Positions 23,421 through 36,416 of a stretch of 64,000 nt of DNA are shown here, piece by piece. The translations under genes and the position numbers were made by a program. The DNA is from Tetraselmis striata. Taxonomy: Eukaryota; Chlorophyta; Chlorodendrophyceae; Chlorodendrales; Chlorodendraceae. Where the stretch lies: contig VCJN01003039.1 in the NCBI GenBank assembly GCA_006384855.1, positions 186,001 through 250,000 of the forward strand, read 5' to 3'. The notes below the pieces were generated by a model, which was not told the DNA's origin, searched no databases, and saw nothing but the letters and a program-made list of their open reading frames with translations. The first letter of the stretch is position 1. The number at the start of each line of letters is the position of its first letter.

Positions 23421-24841
23421 GTTGTGCGCAGCGTCCCTACCAACCCGCCATGTGCTGGTCCCGGCGCGAGCCGGGCACTGTGGGAGGGAGCCTGCTGAAG
23501 CACGGAGAGTGGCTGTTTACAGAGAAGTGACCAGGCCCGCCTGGGCGCCGCACGAATCTAGCGACTAGCGTCAGTAACCGGATCCCTGGTTTGGGAGCAT
23601 CCCCTAACAGACATTGAGGGGGGGGGGAGGGGGGGGGGGGGGGGGGAGTTGACATCAGTGTTAGTACCACTAACTTGCATATGTACAATGTAAGGCTAGG
23701 GTATGCCTTAGTACTTTAGTACATACGCTCATTGATGGTCCGCACTAGCACTGCGCGCGCGCACCAGGCACCGCAATGCCTACCTATGTAGCCGGACAGT
23801 GACGAGCGAAGCAGGCTTTCGTAGAGTGACGCTTCTCCGGAAATGATAAGCTCCCGGCTGCTGGTGTGCCGAGCTTAGTCGGTAGAAGAGTTGCAGGCGG
23901 CAGTCGCTAGCCTAGAGAGGCATCCCGCCATGCCTTGACCTTGGCGTGGGTCGGGGCGGGGCCTCTAGGGAGTATGACTGCGCAGGCTGTCGAGCGGACT
24001 AAAGTCGCGGGTGACCCCTTCTCCTCGGCGCTGGTGTGCCGAGCTTCGCATACTAATTTCCCGTTGGTCGAGCCAATAAGCGTGCACATAAGTGACATAA
24101 GTGTTTATGCCTGCGCCCAGCGGCGCGGTAGCTGGCGTGGAATGGCAGGCGACGGCCATGATGTTGCCCATGTTGTCGTCTATTCGTGGTGCTGAGGCTT
24201 CCAGGGGTGCGAGAGTTGATATACGGAATTCTGACTGGTCGACGAGCGTTGCCCGAATAGTCTCGATCGGCCGAGCCGAGAAACAGCGAGTTCGGGCGGG
24301 AACTGCAATACGCGACGGTCGCTGGCGTCTTGGTTGCTGGCGAGCCCGTACATGGCGGTCGCTGGCGTCATGGTAGCCAGCTTCCGGGTGTATGTGCGCT
24401 TATTTCGCTGAAGGTACGCAAACCTTGAGGCGACATTGCGCCGCCAGTGTGATGTGTAGTCGTACGGCTGCGGTGATCTCAGTTTTACGTCCAGGCGTCC
24501 CGCCCAGACGGACTTCCTGCGAGGTCTCGCGTCGATCAGACAACTCTCCATGGTAGAGGGCCCATGACCTGTTGTGCGCAGCGTCCCTACCAACCCGCCA
24601 TGTGCGGGTCCCGGCGCGAGCCGGGCACTGTGGGAGGGAGCATGAAGCACGGCGGAGAGTGGTTGTTTACTGAGAAGTGACCAGGCCCGCATGGGCGCCG
24701 CACACATCTAGGTAGGCGTTGCGGTGCCTGGTGCGCGCGCGCAGTGCTAGTGCGGACCATCAATGAGCGTATGTACTAAAGTACTAAGGCATACCCTAGC
24801 TACATTGTACATATGCAGTAGTGTACCAACACTGATGTCAA
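23421..24841. mobile_element. Composite element with 130-bp inverted repeats and internal direct repeat
   Basis: Bases 23649-23786 and 24709-24841 are inverted copies (outer ends TTGACATCAGTGTT) of about 135 bp at ~90% identity. Separately, 23421-23559 is repeated directly at 24571-24710, just inside the right inverted repeat. A G-run (about 23620-23646) borders the left repeat. The ~920-bp interior has no transposase-like frame. It is probably a non-autonomous DNA element that captured or duplicated flanking sequence. Confidence 0.7.
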
Positions 24842-27800
24842 CCGGGCATGTGCGGGTAAAGTCGATAATATGCAACTCCGGGCGTAGCGGTTAAAACGTC
24901 CGTAGTTCTTGGGTCAAGACGTTGGCAGTCGCGGGTGTGCATCCGGTTTGGGGTTGGGCGCCTTGCCGGTGGAGATTATCAGCAGTCGGTCCACCGACGG
25001 CTGCTGCTGCGGAGGGATCGTCCGGTACGGGGCGCTCCGTAGGCGGTGGGCCTCGGCCACGAACGGGGCCGGGCGGGACCCATGGGATGGTGTGCTAGTC
25101 GGGGAGGTCTGCTCGAGGGGAGCGGTGGCCTCCGTGGCCTCCCCGGTCGTGGTGGAGGCGTGGTGTCGGCTCGATGTGCGGGGCAGGATCGGCGCATGTC
25201 GCCAGCTGGTCGAAGTCGCGTCCGATGTCCGATCTTTGTGTCTTGAGGGGCTGACGCGGCAGAGGGGTGGGCCGCATTTAGCTGGCTAGTTGGTAGTGGC
25301 GGGAGTTCCCGGGGGAGATGGCGGCGGTGCATCGCCGTCTGGTCGGTTGTAGTCGGCGCCAGTTGGCAAATAGTCGCCACCCTCTCCCGACTCTGAACGT
25401 GCATGGTACTGGCTGCGAAGAGTTTCGTGTCGGACCGGCATAAGTGAGGAGTATGGCTTTGCTCGCCCCTGCCGGGTAGGCGGCAGCTGGCCTTGGGGGC
25501 GTTGGGTCTCCACCCAGACGTCGTGAGCTGATATGTGTTCCCGAGCTTGGGGCTGATGAGGGTGCGGATCGGGTTCAAAAATATACTGCTGCGCAAGTCG
25601 TCCACCGTCGCATGGCTGAGGAGCACCATATCGTTGAACAGCATGGCCACCTGTGTGGCGTCGTCGGTACCAGAGGGGAGATCGGTTGGGGGCTGGCGGG
25701 ACAGGCGGTTCAGAACGTTAAGGTGTCGACGGGCAGCAAGTGGGAGTCAAATGCCCGCGAAATTCTTTGCGGCGATGGTTGTTCGGATCTTGGGGGGGTT
25801 GGGCTCTGCCGCCGCTCGGCGCAGCGAGAACGGCGCCGACCACGGCCTCTTGCTGCTCCTCGGGTATGTTGATATCCATGGTGGCCGTAGTGATGTTCTC
25901 CTTTGGAGCCTACTCGTCACGCCGCTGTAGTAGTGGGCGCTAGCCATCAGTTGGCTTGGTGGTGGGTCGTCCGGTCGTAGGGCGGTCCACCGGTTCACGT
26001 GAGAAGTACTACACTATCCACACAAGTGGGCGCGCCGGCTCGCCCAAATTTGTCTTCCGTCACAGTGCGTTGCATATCTACGTGCTATGGATGGCGGGTG
26101 CATATACATATATGTACTGATGAATAAGGAGTGAGTTTATTAATCCACCTCGGTGAAATGTATGACCACCGCCGCGTCGTTTCGATATGTAGCATGGCGG
26201 CGTTATTCCGCTTTCGCGCCGTGGCAATTAATATATGCATAGGTGATGACATCATTTGCAATTTATCAATAAAAACATGTAACGTGCTTCGATCCAAGTT
26301 CCGATATTATGGGTAGGGCGTAGTGATAGCTCTATCATGTTGCGATAGTCGAATATAAAATGTCGCCACTGTGGCAATCTCCACCTTTGGAGACACAAAA
26401 CCACATGTATGTGGTGGTTTGCACCAGTGGTGGTGCAAAGACAAGAAGCTGCGATGCTTTTCAGAATGCAAAAAGTTGTCACAACGCTTGCCACATGGCG
26501 GCATTATATCGCACATGTACTCGTAGTCTCACGCACACATTGTACTAGTACTCGTACTACACATGGCGCCCCCAGCGAGGGAATAGCGAAATATAAATTT
26601 CACGGTACGTTAGTTAGTATTTTATAATTGTGGATCGTGTCTATCGCTTAATTCCCGGTTTATTCCTCTCGTAATGTGCTGCGTAACAGTGCGCTAAAAC
26701 GGCCAAATGTCGGCCGCAACTGCGGAGGGGCAGTGCTCACGGAGGGAGGTCATGCTCACGGCCACATGCCCGACCCGAATAACGCTCACCACCTGCCTTG
26801 GAAATAGGCTAAGTCCATAGCCCATCTCATTAGGATGATATTCAGACATTGAGCTAGAAGTCGGGGTCTACAAGGACGGTGCCCTATGTGCCCCCGACGA
26901 TTCAAGAACCCGGCCCATCTTGGAACTCGCGTTTTCGGAAGTACGCCCCAGGCCTCAACCCCTCTTGGGGGGGCGGCTGAGGCAGCGCTCTATTTATCGA
27001 TCAGATGACCGCTAGTAGAGGCCCACACGTAGGGGTGTCGCCCGGTGGCGGTCAGTATGCGGTCAATCTCGGCCGATGCGGGCCCAATGGGGCCGATCGA
27101 CCAGGATTTTCCGCGCTCTCAACCTTATCCCGGATAAGCACTCCATGCGACCCGCAGCTAACAATCTAGCCCACCGCACATGTACCGTCCTATGGCCTAG
27201 CTCATAGGGGTGCGGTACAGCCCATGAGTGGCCCATGAGGTGGTTTATGCGCGGTGCCCCATATATCTCCCCCAATATTTCCGAGCCGCAATAAAATGCC
27301 GGAAATGGGGGCTGGTCAACCACCACCCCTAGATGCGTGGTTGACACGCCACCCATCTGCCTATGTCTATTGTAGGCGACGATACCCATACGCTAGCGAT
27401 AGAGAGCGATATGGGTCGATTCGTCTATCGTCAGCCTGCAGGTGCACCGGGATCCGATTGGTTGACACATAGCTGTGACATTCTTTAAAAATAGCGGCAA
27501 TACGGGTATCGGGCGGATGTGAGACACGGGCTGAATCGCACGATTCTTTGCCCGTGCCTCATCAAATTCCACCCGACTCGGCCCAAATCCCACCCATGGA
27601 CACTTAGGGTCCACTGATGGTGGTCTTTAGCCGATGTTTTGCGTCGAGGGCACTGCTAGTGGGCTAGTGGCCGATTCGGGCGTGGGATGGGCGCGAAAGG
27701 GGGTTATCCATGTACGACGGGGACAGGAGACAACGTACGCACGTTGTATTTGCCGATTTAAACACCGGCGGGTGCGCCGTGCACATCGTACTCGTGCTAG

Positions 27801-28696
27801 CCCGTAGTATATATCGTACTTGTATAATCGTCACGCTACATACCCCCCCCCCCCCCCCCCCCCCCCCCGGCGCCCCGGACATACAATTTGCCGGCATTGG
27901 GGTTCGAACCGTGACCTCTACGTGGGCATACCGGTGTAACAATCGAGGCATCGATGCGGCTCCGAAACCAGTGAGGCATCGATTAGGCTCCGAAACCAGT
28001 GAAACCAGAGAGAGTGAGAGCAGTCTCCATTTTTGGAGACACAAAACACATGTGGTAGTTTTTATATATTATACTGCCTCCCTTGAATAATGATTTTGAC
28101 TTTCTGGAAGTGCAGGCTATCACCTAAAATACTCATGGTGTCTAATTCGTATCTACGCGGAGCAGTCTTTTAAATGTACATGTTAAAATCACAGCGACCA
28201 TACCGATATGTAGGCTTTTTCCTCCCCCAGTACTTTGCGTGCATTCTCCGGACGCTCTCCCTATAACCAAAAAGTTTACCATACCGATAATATATCAGAG
28301 TATGGTCGCCAGCAGCCCGTCAAAATAACGGTCGTTGCGTAGTCATCCCGCCCGACGCTCGCTTGTCCGTCGTAGTAGTTTGCATGATACGCGCGCTGGA
28401 TGCTTCGCGCGGACGTCCGATTTCCAGCAGGCAGACCTGCTTTTTCCCCCCCCCCGCCCGGGACAGAACTGGTCGGCTTCCGTGAATCCCTTGCAGCGTC
28501 TTTTATATTAAGACAACGTCTCCAGGCCGAACTGCTACTGCCTCAAGCAACCTCCGGATCGTACACGCATCGATAAGGGGCGTGTTCCAACGAGCTGCTG
28601 CTAAGCAGCCTCGGGCAGTTTCAGCGTCTTACTGCCCCAACGCGGCAGGTATCGTCGGGTACATAGGCGGGTCGGCAAGGTGGGTCGTTGGCGGCG
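24842..28696. other. Gene-free stretch upstream of the transportin gene
   Basis: A 223-codon minus-strand frame (24979-25650) has no motif I can assign; it could be element debris or chance in GC-rich DNA. A short hairpin repeat (TCTCCA..TTTGGAGACACAAAAC) occurs at about 26378 and again at about 28020. A foldback lies near 26953-26985. A C-run of 26 is at 27843-27868. No host gene is supported. Confidence 0.45.
28441..28500. repeat. Dispersed motif CCCGGGACAG..CTGG, copy 1
   Basis: A ~55-bp block (T-run, C-run, GGGACAGAACTGG, then a GTGAA..CCCTTG..AGCGTCT tail) recurs at 57119-57170 and in shorter form at 39384-39415. The flanks differ, so this is probably the conserved end of a dispersed element. 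Confidence 0.55.
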
Positions 28697-31600
28697 ATGG
28701 CCGATGCGGGCGCGGCGCAGAGCGCTGTGCTGACTGCCCTGGCGGCGCTTCACTCGCCGGAGACGCCCCCCGCGGCGCGCAAGGAAGCGGGCGACTGGCT
28801 GGTGGCGTTCCGGGGGCAGAACGTCGCCTGGGAGGTGCGCCGCGGCATGCTGGACGGCGGCTGCTGATCTCAACTCGACAGATCACTGACTGGTGGCGCA
28901 GTAGTCAGCGAACCTGAGCCGGCCGACCCCCCCCCCCCCCCCCTCCCTCCCCCCCCCCCCGCCCCCCGTCGTGCGCTGGCGCCCCAACAGGTCTCGCACA
29001 GCCTGCTTTCCGGCGGCCAACAGGCGCCTGAGTCACGCCTGTTCGCCGCGCAGACGCTGAGGTTCAAGGTGCGCCTGCTCACCCTCTTGCTCCCGGCTGC
29101 ATTAACAGCCCCCCCCCCCCCCCCCCCCCTGGGGGGCTAAATTTGCACTCCCGCTGGGCCCTTGGCCGCCCTATTTGTGTAGGTCGCCAACCAGCTGGGC
29201 GGCCTGCCCGCAGCCGAGCGCGCCTCCCTGCGCGACAGCGTGCTGGGCCACCTGCAGGCGGTGGCAACTGGCAGCAGCAGCGGCGGGGAGCTCACGGTAC
29301 GGCAGCTGTGCTTGGTACTGGCCGAGCTGGTGCTGCAGTGGGGCGGCTGGGAGGCGCCGCTCGCGGACTGCGGCTCCCGTCTGCTCAGCTCCACCTTCCA
29401 CGAGTTCCTGCAGGTGTTGGCGGAGGAGACACAGAGTGCGGTCCCCCCCCCCCCCCCCCCGCCGGCCCGTGGCTATCAATCACCATGCTGCGGCAGCTGA
29501 GGGGCCACACTTCCGGGCGGGGCTGTGCAGATCTGGCAGGGCTGGGCTCCCAGACGGCTATGACCGCCCGATGCCGCGTGGACTCCTGGGCGCCCTCCGT
29601 CATGCAGCACCTTACCTCTGTAGCGGGCGCCGCGCTAGCCGGGCCGCCAGCGACGGGCGCGCCAGTGCTGGGCCGCGTCATGCTCGTGCTGGCCGCCTGG
29701 GCACGGCTGGGCTGCGTCGCCCACCTGCCCGAGTCGGACATGCAGCACCTGCTGTACGCCGCTCTCCAGGTGCCGCTCTCCCCGGCGCCATGCAATGCCC
29801 CCCTTCCCCCCCCCCCCCCCCCCCTCTTCCTTCCCGTTGTATAAACCATCGTGCTTGCCAACGCCTGCCTCCAGGCCGCGACGGCGGCGGGGGAGGGCGG
29901 CAGCGGCTGGGGCAGCGCAGCAGAGCCGGGCGCGGGTGCGCTGCTGGACGTCCTGGAGCGCCCGCCAGAAGGCATCGAGGCCTTTGTGGCGCCGCACATG
30001 GTGCAGCTCCCGCACGCGGCGCAGAGGGCGGCGCAGGCGGGCGATGCGGGCGCCGCCTCGGCCATCATTCACGTGAGTTAGCCAGGCCGGGTGCCCTGCC
30101 TGCCTCTGCGCTTGCTCTCCCCTCCACCCCTCTACTCGCGGTCATGCTTGTGAGCGAGTCTCCTTACCCCCTTGCCTCTCTGCGCCCCGCAGGCATATGC
30201 GAGCTTCTGCCAGGGCAACCTGCCCTCCCTGCTTAGTGGACCCTACAGCGAGGCGCTACGCGGGGGGCTGCTGCAGCTGGCGCTCCTACCCAGCCGTGAC
30301 CACCTCCCCCAGCCGCTGGCGCTGACCGCGCTGGAGGCGCGTCCCCTTCTACCTGTGCTCCCCCTCCCCCCCTTGTTCGCCGACCTGCCCTGGCGCCCAG
30401 TCTAACTGCATGGGCGCATGCTTGCGCAGGCAGCAGGCTGCCTGATGGAATATTCGGTGGACATTGGGGGCAACGGGGCAGAGAAGGAGGACCCTGTGGC
30501 CTTTATGGCGCGGCAGCTGTTATCCGGCCTGCTGCCCAACCTGACCATCCCGATGGAGGATGCACAGGACGCTCACTCCCCGGGTACCAGCCTGAGGTAA
30601 CCCCCCCCACTACCCCCCCACTACCCCCCCCCCCCCCCCCCACTACCCCCCCCCCCCCCCACTACGCCCCCCCCCCCCCCCCCCCCCCCCCCCCGACTCT
30701 GGCCCTCCTCTGGAGCAACAAAGAGAGAGGGGAGAGAGAGAGAGAAGGGGGTGGGGTGGGGTGGGGGGGCTTAAATGTGGAACACAGCCATGCACACTTT
30801 TGCGCGGTACCTCAGTCACATAAAGGGTATAAAAGCACCGAGTCGGGTGTGCACATATAGGCCGCCTGCTTATAATCATGTGTGTATGTGTGCCTTGGTG
30901 CCTTCCTAACGAAGAGCAGGCTGTGATGATACCTGTGAGATGCTGCAATGCACTCTCCCCCTCACCCCCCAAACCCTCTCCCCCCTGGGCAGGCCTGCTG
31001 CAGCTGATGCTCTTGCTGGCGCCGCACGCCTGCTGGGAGTTGCAGCCTGCTCCGAAGAGCTCGAGGCGTCTCGGCAGCGACAGGTCAGCAATAGCGCAGG
31101 CCCCAGCGGCGACACAGCCACCTGGCGATGGCAGTTGGCGGAGGCGAGCCTGTTTGCGCACTGCGCATGCGCGGAGGGGACCTGGGGCTCGCTGGCGCCA
31201 ATGAATCGGGCAACCGCAGGCGGCCTGTGCTCGCTGGCGCGCAGGCTCGGGACAGCGCTGTCGGCTGAGGCGGGAGGCGGCCCGCCGAGCGTGCAGCGCC
31301 TTGGCAGCCTGTGGCTCATGCGATGGGTCTCGGCTGCGCTAGACCCCATCCTGCGCGTGGACTCCAGCTGCGGCCCACAGGAGCTGGCCACGGCGCTGGA
31401 ATTCTCCGTGTTTGGGCTGCAGGTGAGGCCAGGTCGACTTGACCCTTCATGAGCGGCAACCGCAGGGTGCTCTGGGGTTGCGTTGCACAGCTGCTCAGCT
31501 GCTGGACTTGAGCTCCCTTGGTGCCCGGTAGTTTGGCTCGCGTTGCGTCACACTCGGTGTCGATGAGGGTCTATGCTGTTGGGAGCGGGGTTGCGGGTTG

Positions 31601-34290
31601 GGGATGGGGGGCGCCGTCTGTTGCGTTGCCCCTGACTGCGCACGGTCATAGGCGCAGCTGCCATGCAGGCAGGGCTGCACAGTGACAGGTGTGGTTTCCG
31701 TAGGCAGCCTGTGCTGTGCTCCGGAAGGAGGAGCCAGGGGAGGAGCGCGGCGCGCAGTCGTCAGCGAGTAAGCTGGCGCTGCGGTGCGCCATGGGTGCGG
31801 TGGACCTGCACAAGGCAATGCAAAGCCGGAGCGCCGGCGGCGCGGACAATTCCGAGGTGTTGCTGTCGGGCGCGCGTGAGATGCTGTCGCTGTCAGACGC
31901 GCAGCTGATGCACGGCGACCCGCAGATGCAGGTGAGCCCCTGGGCAGTACCTACCCCGCTGTCATGTCATGTGCTTTCCCCCCGCATCCCAAGACATCCC
32001 AAGCGCCCAACCCCTACTATTCATAAAGTAAAGTAAAGTTCGTACCGGGACATCGGCCGAAGCCGCCCCAGCACTTGACCTCTTGCGCCAACTGCAGTCG
32101 TAGGTCTGGCATAGCCCGTAGACCATTGCCTCATTCGAACCCCGAAGGGCTAATGCATCAACCGGGGAAACCCAGGACACGCCGGGACAATACTGCCGAA
32201 AATACATCGGCCAGGAATCGAACCCGGGACCTCTCGCGGACGAGACGACCGCTCGACCGAGCGGACAAGGGATCTACCTTGTGTTCATATGGTCTACAGA
32301 CGCCTCGGATGCACTGCCCCTGGCGACGCAGGTGGTTCTGGTTGGAGCAGCAGTGGCCCTGTCACAAGTCACGGCGGGCGGGGTCGTGGACCTCATACAC
32401 GCGATGCTGCAGCCGTGCGAGCCCACGCTGCAGCACGCGACGTCGCTGCTGGCATCTCGCCGCAGCAATAGCACCGCGGCCAGTGAGGCTGGCGACGACC
32501 CCTTTCGCGTGGCCAGCTGCGCGGTCACGCGTGTTTACGCAGTCGTCCGCACGCTGGTTGAGATGGAGAGCTCAGAGCCTGGGAGCGGGTGCGCCGCAGG
32601 TAGGGGTGGATCAGTGACTACCTGCCGTGGCAGCATGTTGGTGTTGCACCTGGCTGCGGCTGACTGGATGGACGCGTGTGTGCCGCGCAGATCAGCAAGA
32701 GCTGGATCAGGGCCGGCAGGCGGCGCTGTCTCGAGCGGTTGCGCTGCTCGCATCGTGCTGGCCGATGCTGCGTGGCCTGATGGCCGGCCAAGCGACGCCC
32801 GCGGGGTCGCCATCGCACGCCAAGTTTGTGGATGCGGCCTGTCGTGCAGCGGCGGTGGCGATGCGCGGTGACGGGAAGGCGTTCCTACCCGCGCTGCATG
32901 GCCTGTTGCAGCAGGTTCACACTGCACTACAGGCTGCCTCCCAGCGCGATGTGGCAGCGTCAGAGACGGCGGCGTCGCTGCTGGTGTGCGCCACACCACC
33001 TGATCTATCACCCTGTGATTCGCCGGCAGGGTGCCTTCTGGGGCAGGGATGCCAGGGGCAGTGTTGGTCGCCACCCACAAAGCTTCGTGATATCTGTTCC
33101 ATATCTCCATGTGCGAGGTGCTTGTTAGTCGTTGTACATGGAAGCGCAACAGCATCGGATCTCAGAGGCTGCTGCTCTGTGCGGTTGTGCCTGCGCAGCG
33201 CTGCCTAGCCGCGGCTGTGGAGGTTTACGGCGGCTGGAACTGGGGCAGTGGGGGCTGGCACTCGATGGCCGCCAGCGCTGGCTCGGACCCAGAGATGGCG
33301 CAGGCGCTGGTTCTGTCTGCAATGGCGGAGGCCAACGCGGCGCCCATTGTGCAGCAGATTGCCACCGCCGCCGCCGCAGAGGCCGTGCCCGACCTCGCTG
33401 TCGCCATGTGCGCGGTGGATACATGCCTTGCGCGCTTCTGCGTGCCAGTGCTGCCTCAGGAGGCCATGACCGCTGCCACAGGGCAGCTGCTGCAGGCCGC
33501 GTTGCTGCGTGCTGCCGCCTGTTCGCCCTGCAACCACAAGGTCGGGAGGCCCTAGCTGCGCCATCCTGTATGAGCAATGTCACCCCAATATTTTATATCC
33601 ATCAATTCCACTTATGCAGCGATTACTAACCGCCACCATCTCCCTTCTCTCTCTCTCTCCCTCTCTCTCTCTCCTCCTTGTTGCACCCGGCTGACTTGCG
33701 AACTGCATGCCGCTCGGCCAGAATGTTGCTCTGGCTGGCCTCTCCGCGAGCTCCGCCTTGATATCTTGCGGCGGGGGGCCGCAGCTAGCGGGACTGATGC
33801 AACAGGTGCTGCCTGCGTGCGGCGTGAGCATGGTCAGCGGCCTACTGGGCTCCTTGTTGGGCGCCGCGCCGCTGACTCGGCTCCACAAGGCTACCTCGCT
33901 GCTGGTGGAGCTCGTGGCTCTGCTTGGCCAGGTGACGCAGCAAGCGGACGTTGCCGCCTCCCTTGCCAAGGAGTGGCTCCGGGCCGCGCTGGGTACCATG
34001 CAGCGAGGCGTGCTCCTCCAGGGTGCGGCTCCACTCCCGTCTCATTCGATGTCTCCCTCTGCGCCCCACAAACAAAGAGAGCTGAATTTGCGTCTTGTTG
34101 TTGGGCGGCAGGGGAGGACAAGGAACTGCTGGAGGAATGGGGACCGCACCTGCATGCGCTGGCGCTGATGGCCGGGAGCCCTGACAGGTGGGGCGGCGCG
34201 CGGGCATCAGACCTCGTCGCCAGCCAGCACGGGCAGCGCCTGAAGAAGGCCATGCGGTCTTTTATTCAGCGGCACAGCGCAGCTACGTGA
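28697..34290 (+). CDS. Transportin-3 / importin-13-like nuclear import receptor
   Basis: Karyopherin-beta family receptor; in known members it carries cargo such as SR splicing factors into the nucleus under Ran control. The modelled exons are 28697-28834, 28991-29068, 29183-29440, 29554-29769, 29875-30072, 30193-30336, 30430-30596, 30993-31422, 31704-31931, 32332-32599, 32691-32983, 33199-33540, 33722-34022 and 34112-34290, with all phases agreeing (1,079 residues; family about 920-960). The N-terminus (VLTALAALHS, ARKEAGDWLVAF, AWE) matches the importin N-terminal helix pair; exon 2 has SRLFAAQTLRFK and exon 3 has LRDSVLGHL and QLCLVLAELVLQW, the most diagnostic stretches. The C-terminal half is HEAT-like but diverged. 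ATG 28697 gives the family start. Donors of exons 3 and 6 are uncertain: exon 3 could end at 29413, and exon 6 needs a GC donor or a shifted GT-AG pair. Poly-C runs follow several donors. Confidence 0.8.
32022..32275 (-). mobile_element. tRNA-derived SINE, antisense in transportin-like intron 9
   Basis: Read on the minus strand, the head has a tRNA-like A-box region (CGCTCGGTCGAGCGG) and a good B box (GGGTTCGATTCC). Its T-arm pairs fully if one G-T is allowed. The far end is a short-repeat tail (ACTTT)3. The length of about 250 bp fits a SINE. Exact ends and a target duplication were not resolved. Confidence 0.6.
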
Positions 34291-36416
34291 CGGGACGCTG
34301 TACTCCTTTCCAAGCCGAGGAAGCTGGGTAGAGACTGATCCGCACGAACAACAAGGCGATCCCACTGATTGCCCAGATTGTGTCAGTAATGTGGATATGC
34401 ACTGTGGACGCTCCTCCTACCTGTAGCTGGGCAGCCTTTAGGTTAGGGAGGCAATGCTGGAATCGACGCCCTGGCCAGCTTCATCTGCAGGTCACATCGT
34501 GTCAACCGTGATACGGAACCTGTTCTTTGCAATGTGTTGTGATAGATAGCGCTGCAGCTGCAATTTCATTTCGTGAGGATTATGTGGCCAGAAAATGAGG
34601 TCATTGTCGCCAGCATTGCATTCATTGACAGATAACCCCCCCCCCCCCCCCCCCCCCCACACACCTTTTCCCCCCTCTGAATTGCCGTGGTCTGCGACAA
34701 GACGCATCAGACATCGTGCTTTGGTACTGCTACAAGGTACTGATGTGGCGTCACTTCATCAGTGAATTAAAAAACATCGCCTACCAGTAATCCTTATACA
34801 CTATAGTTACGTTCCTTCTCCGCCGCTTTTTATGTTGTTAAGACAGTAGTACTTTATTCAGCATTGAAACACGTGTGGATATTTGGCGGAGAGGTATCTA
34901 CGGAGTACCTGCCGCCAGCATGGCCCACCACCCACCCCGTTTCGCCGTCGGCATCACGCCGCCGCAACGCACCGAAACCCCCATCGCCCCAACAACAATG
35001 GACCATGAGATGCAAAACTCCCCGGCGCCGTTCGCGCCGGTTCCAACCTTGGCCAACACGGCCATAGCCCGTGAGATACAGCCCCTCCGCCCTCTTCCCC
35101 GCCGAAAATTTCGGGCGTGACAGGTCCGTGGCCCTAGCCGCACTACCTTTGCCCACTGGCTCACCCATTGCATCTGATGGTGATCGACGAGCCGGGGTTC
35201 GCATCCAGAGTCGCCCACCAGGTCGCTAATCCTTAACGGCACTTTAACGGCCGGCCACCCGATCGATGCTGCCAGCCGCGCCGAGACCCAGAGGCGGGTG
35301 GTGGGGGAGAACACTCGGTGCTGGGGCTACATCCCCGCTGCCGGCGAGCGCCAAGTCTACTCCATGCCGTTGCAGACAATGCAGGCTCGGCAACCGGGGG
35401 CACATCAGACCAGGCGCGCGGCCACTACTTCCATGTGCCGCGTGAGGAAGCACGTCGTGTGCAACGACATGCCGACAGCAGGGGGACATCTCTATCGGAG
35501 CAGCTCCTCGACCAACACGAACTCCCGAATTCACCCTGGGTAGATGCGGAAGACCCGATAGACGACTCCGAACGCATGCCCCATACCGTTTGGATCGAGA
35601 GCCCGCACTTTTCGGGACTCACGGGTGAGGAAATCCACCAGCACATGGCCACCACGCTTCAGAACCCGTAAACAACGACGGGGCTAGGAGGCCCGCGTCG
35701 ACCCCCGTGAGCTAGAAGCATCAAAGCGCGACGCAACGAGAGACTAGGGCACCCGCGTCGAGCAAGGCGGCACGATGCCGCCAGAGCAGCGGGCTGAGGA
35801 GATCGGTGCGGCAATTGGTTGATACTTCCGAGGGCAAAGCAACACAAAATGTTGCCCTAGCAGCAAGCGCGTGTCCACACGACGCGCTATGCAAGAGCCC
35901 CCACCTCTCGCCGGTGGAGGCCAACAACGCGTTGGGGTAACCTGGCACATCAGGGACCCCGACCGCCCTCGAAACCAACAACTGCAGCACTGCCGGCGGG
36001 ACGCCTCGGCTGCCTTAGCCAGAGCGCCGCAACTCTACTGGTGGGGAAGTAGCGGAAGGGGAATGGGGTCCGTGGGGGCGCCCTAGTTCGAACTGCCGGG
36101 ATAGCGGGCGGTGGCTATGAATAGTAGGAACAATGAATAGGGTTTCATGGGGCCCTAAAAGCACTAGGAAGGAGGATGCTCGGCCACAGTGGACTAGGGT
36201 ATGGGTAGGGACGGGGAGGAGGTCCACCATAAATCAAAAAAGGAAAATATAACGGAGACGGGGTACGCCCGCTAGTTGAGGGAACTTGCCCTATTGAGAG
36301 GGTTGCACGCTACGCACTTCTCTAATAAGCGGACTATCCGTGTTCGTGCTGTCGGGCCGTATCAGATAACTTGCATCAAACACTAGTGGACAACCAAGAA
36401 CAAAGGTGTAGGACGC
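34291..36416. other. Gene-free stretch after the transportin gene
   Basis: A C-run (34636-34658) lies about 345 bases after the stop, possibly in the 3' UTR. A 117-codon plus-strand frame at 35318-35671 (ending QHMATTLQNP) looks protein-like but unassigned. It may be old element sequence, as everything downstream to 39 kb is. Confidence 0.45.

Noticed and set aside
24979-25650. 223-codon minus-strand frame as a gene
   Set aside because: No motif, biased composition in the 3' half, no splice context. It was kept only as unassigned sequence.
27880-27990. tRNA or SINE on the minus strand (GGTTCGAACC word)
   Set aside because: The five bases on each side of the T-loop do not pair and no acceptor or anticodon stem forms.
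28582-28917. 111-codon frame starting upstream of ATG 28697
   Set aside because: It is a different frame from the importin N-terminus; the supported start is ATG 28697.
35140-35230. tRNA-like sequence (GGCTCACCCA ... GGGGTTCGCATCC)
   Set aside because: A-box and B-box words are present but the T-stem does not pair and no tail or flanking duplication is seen.
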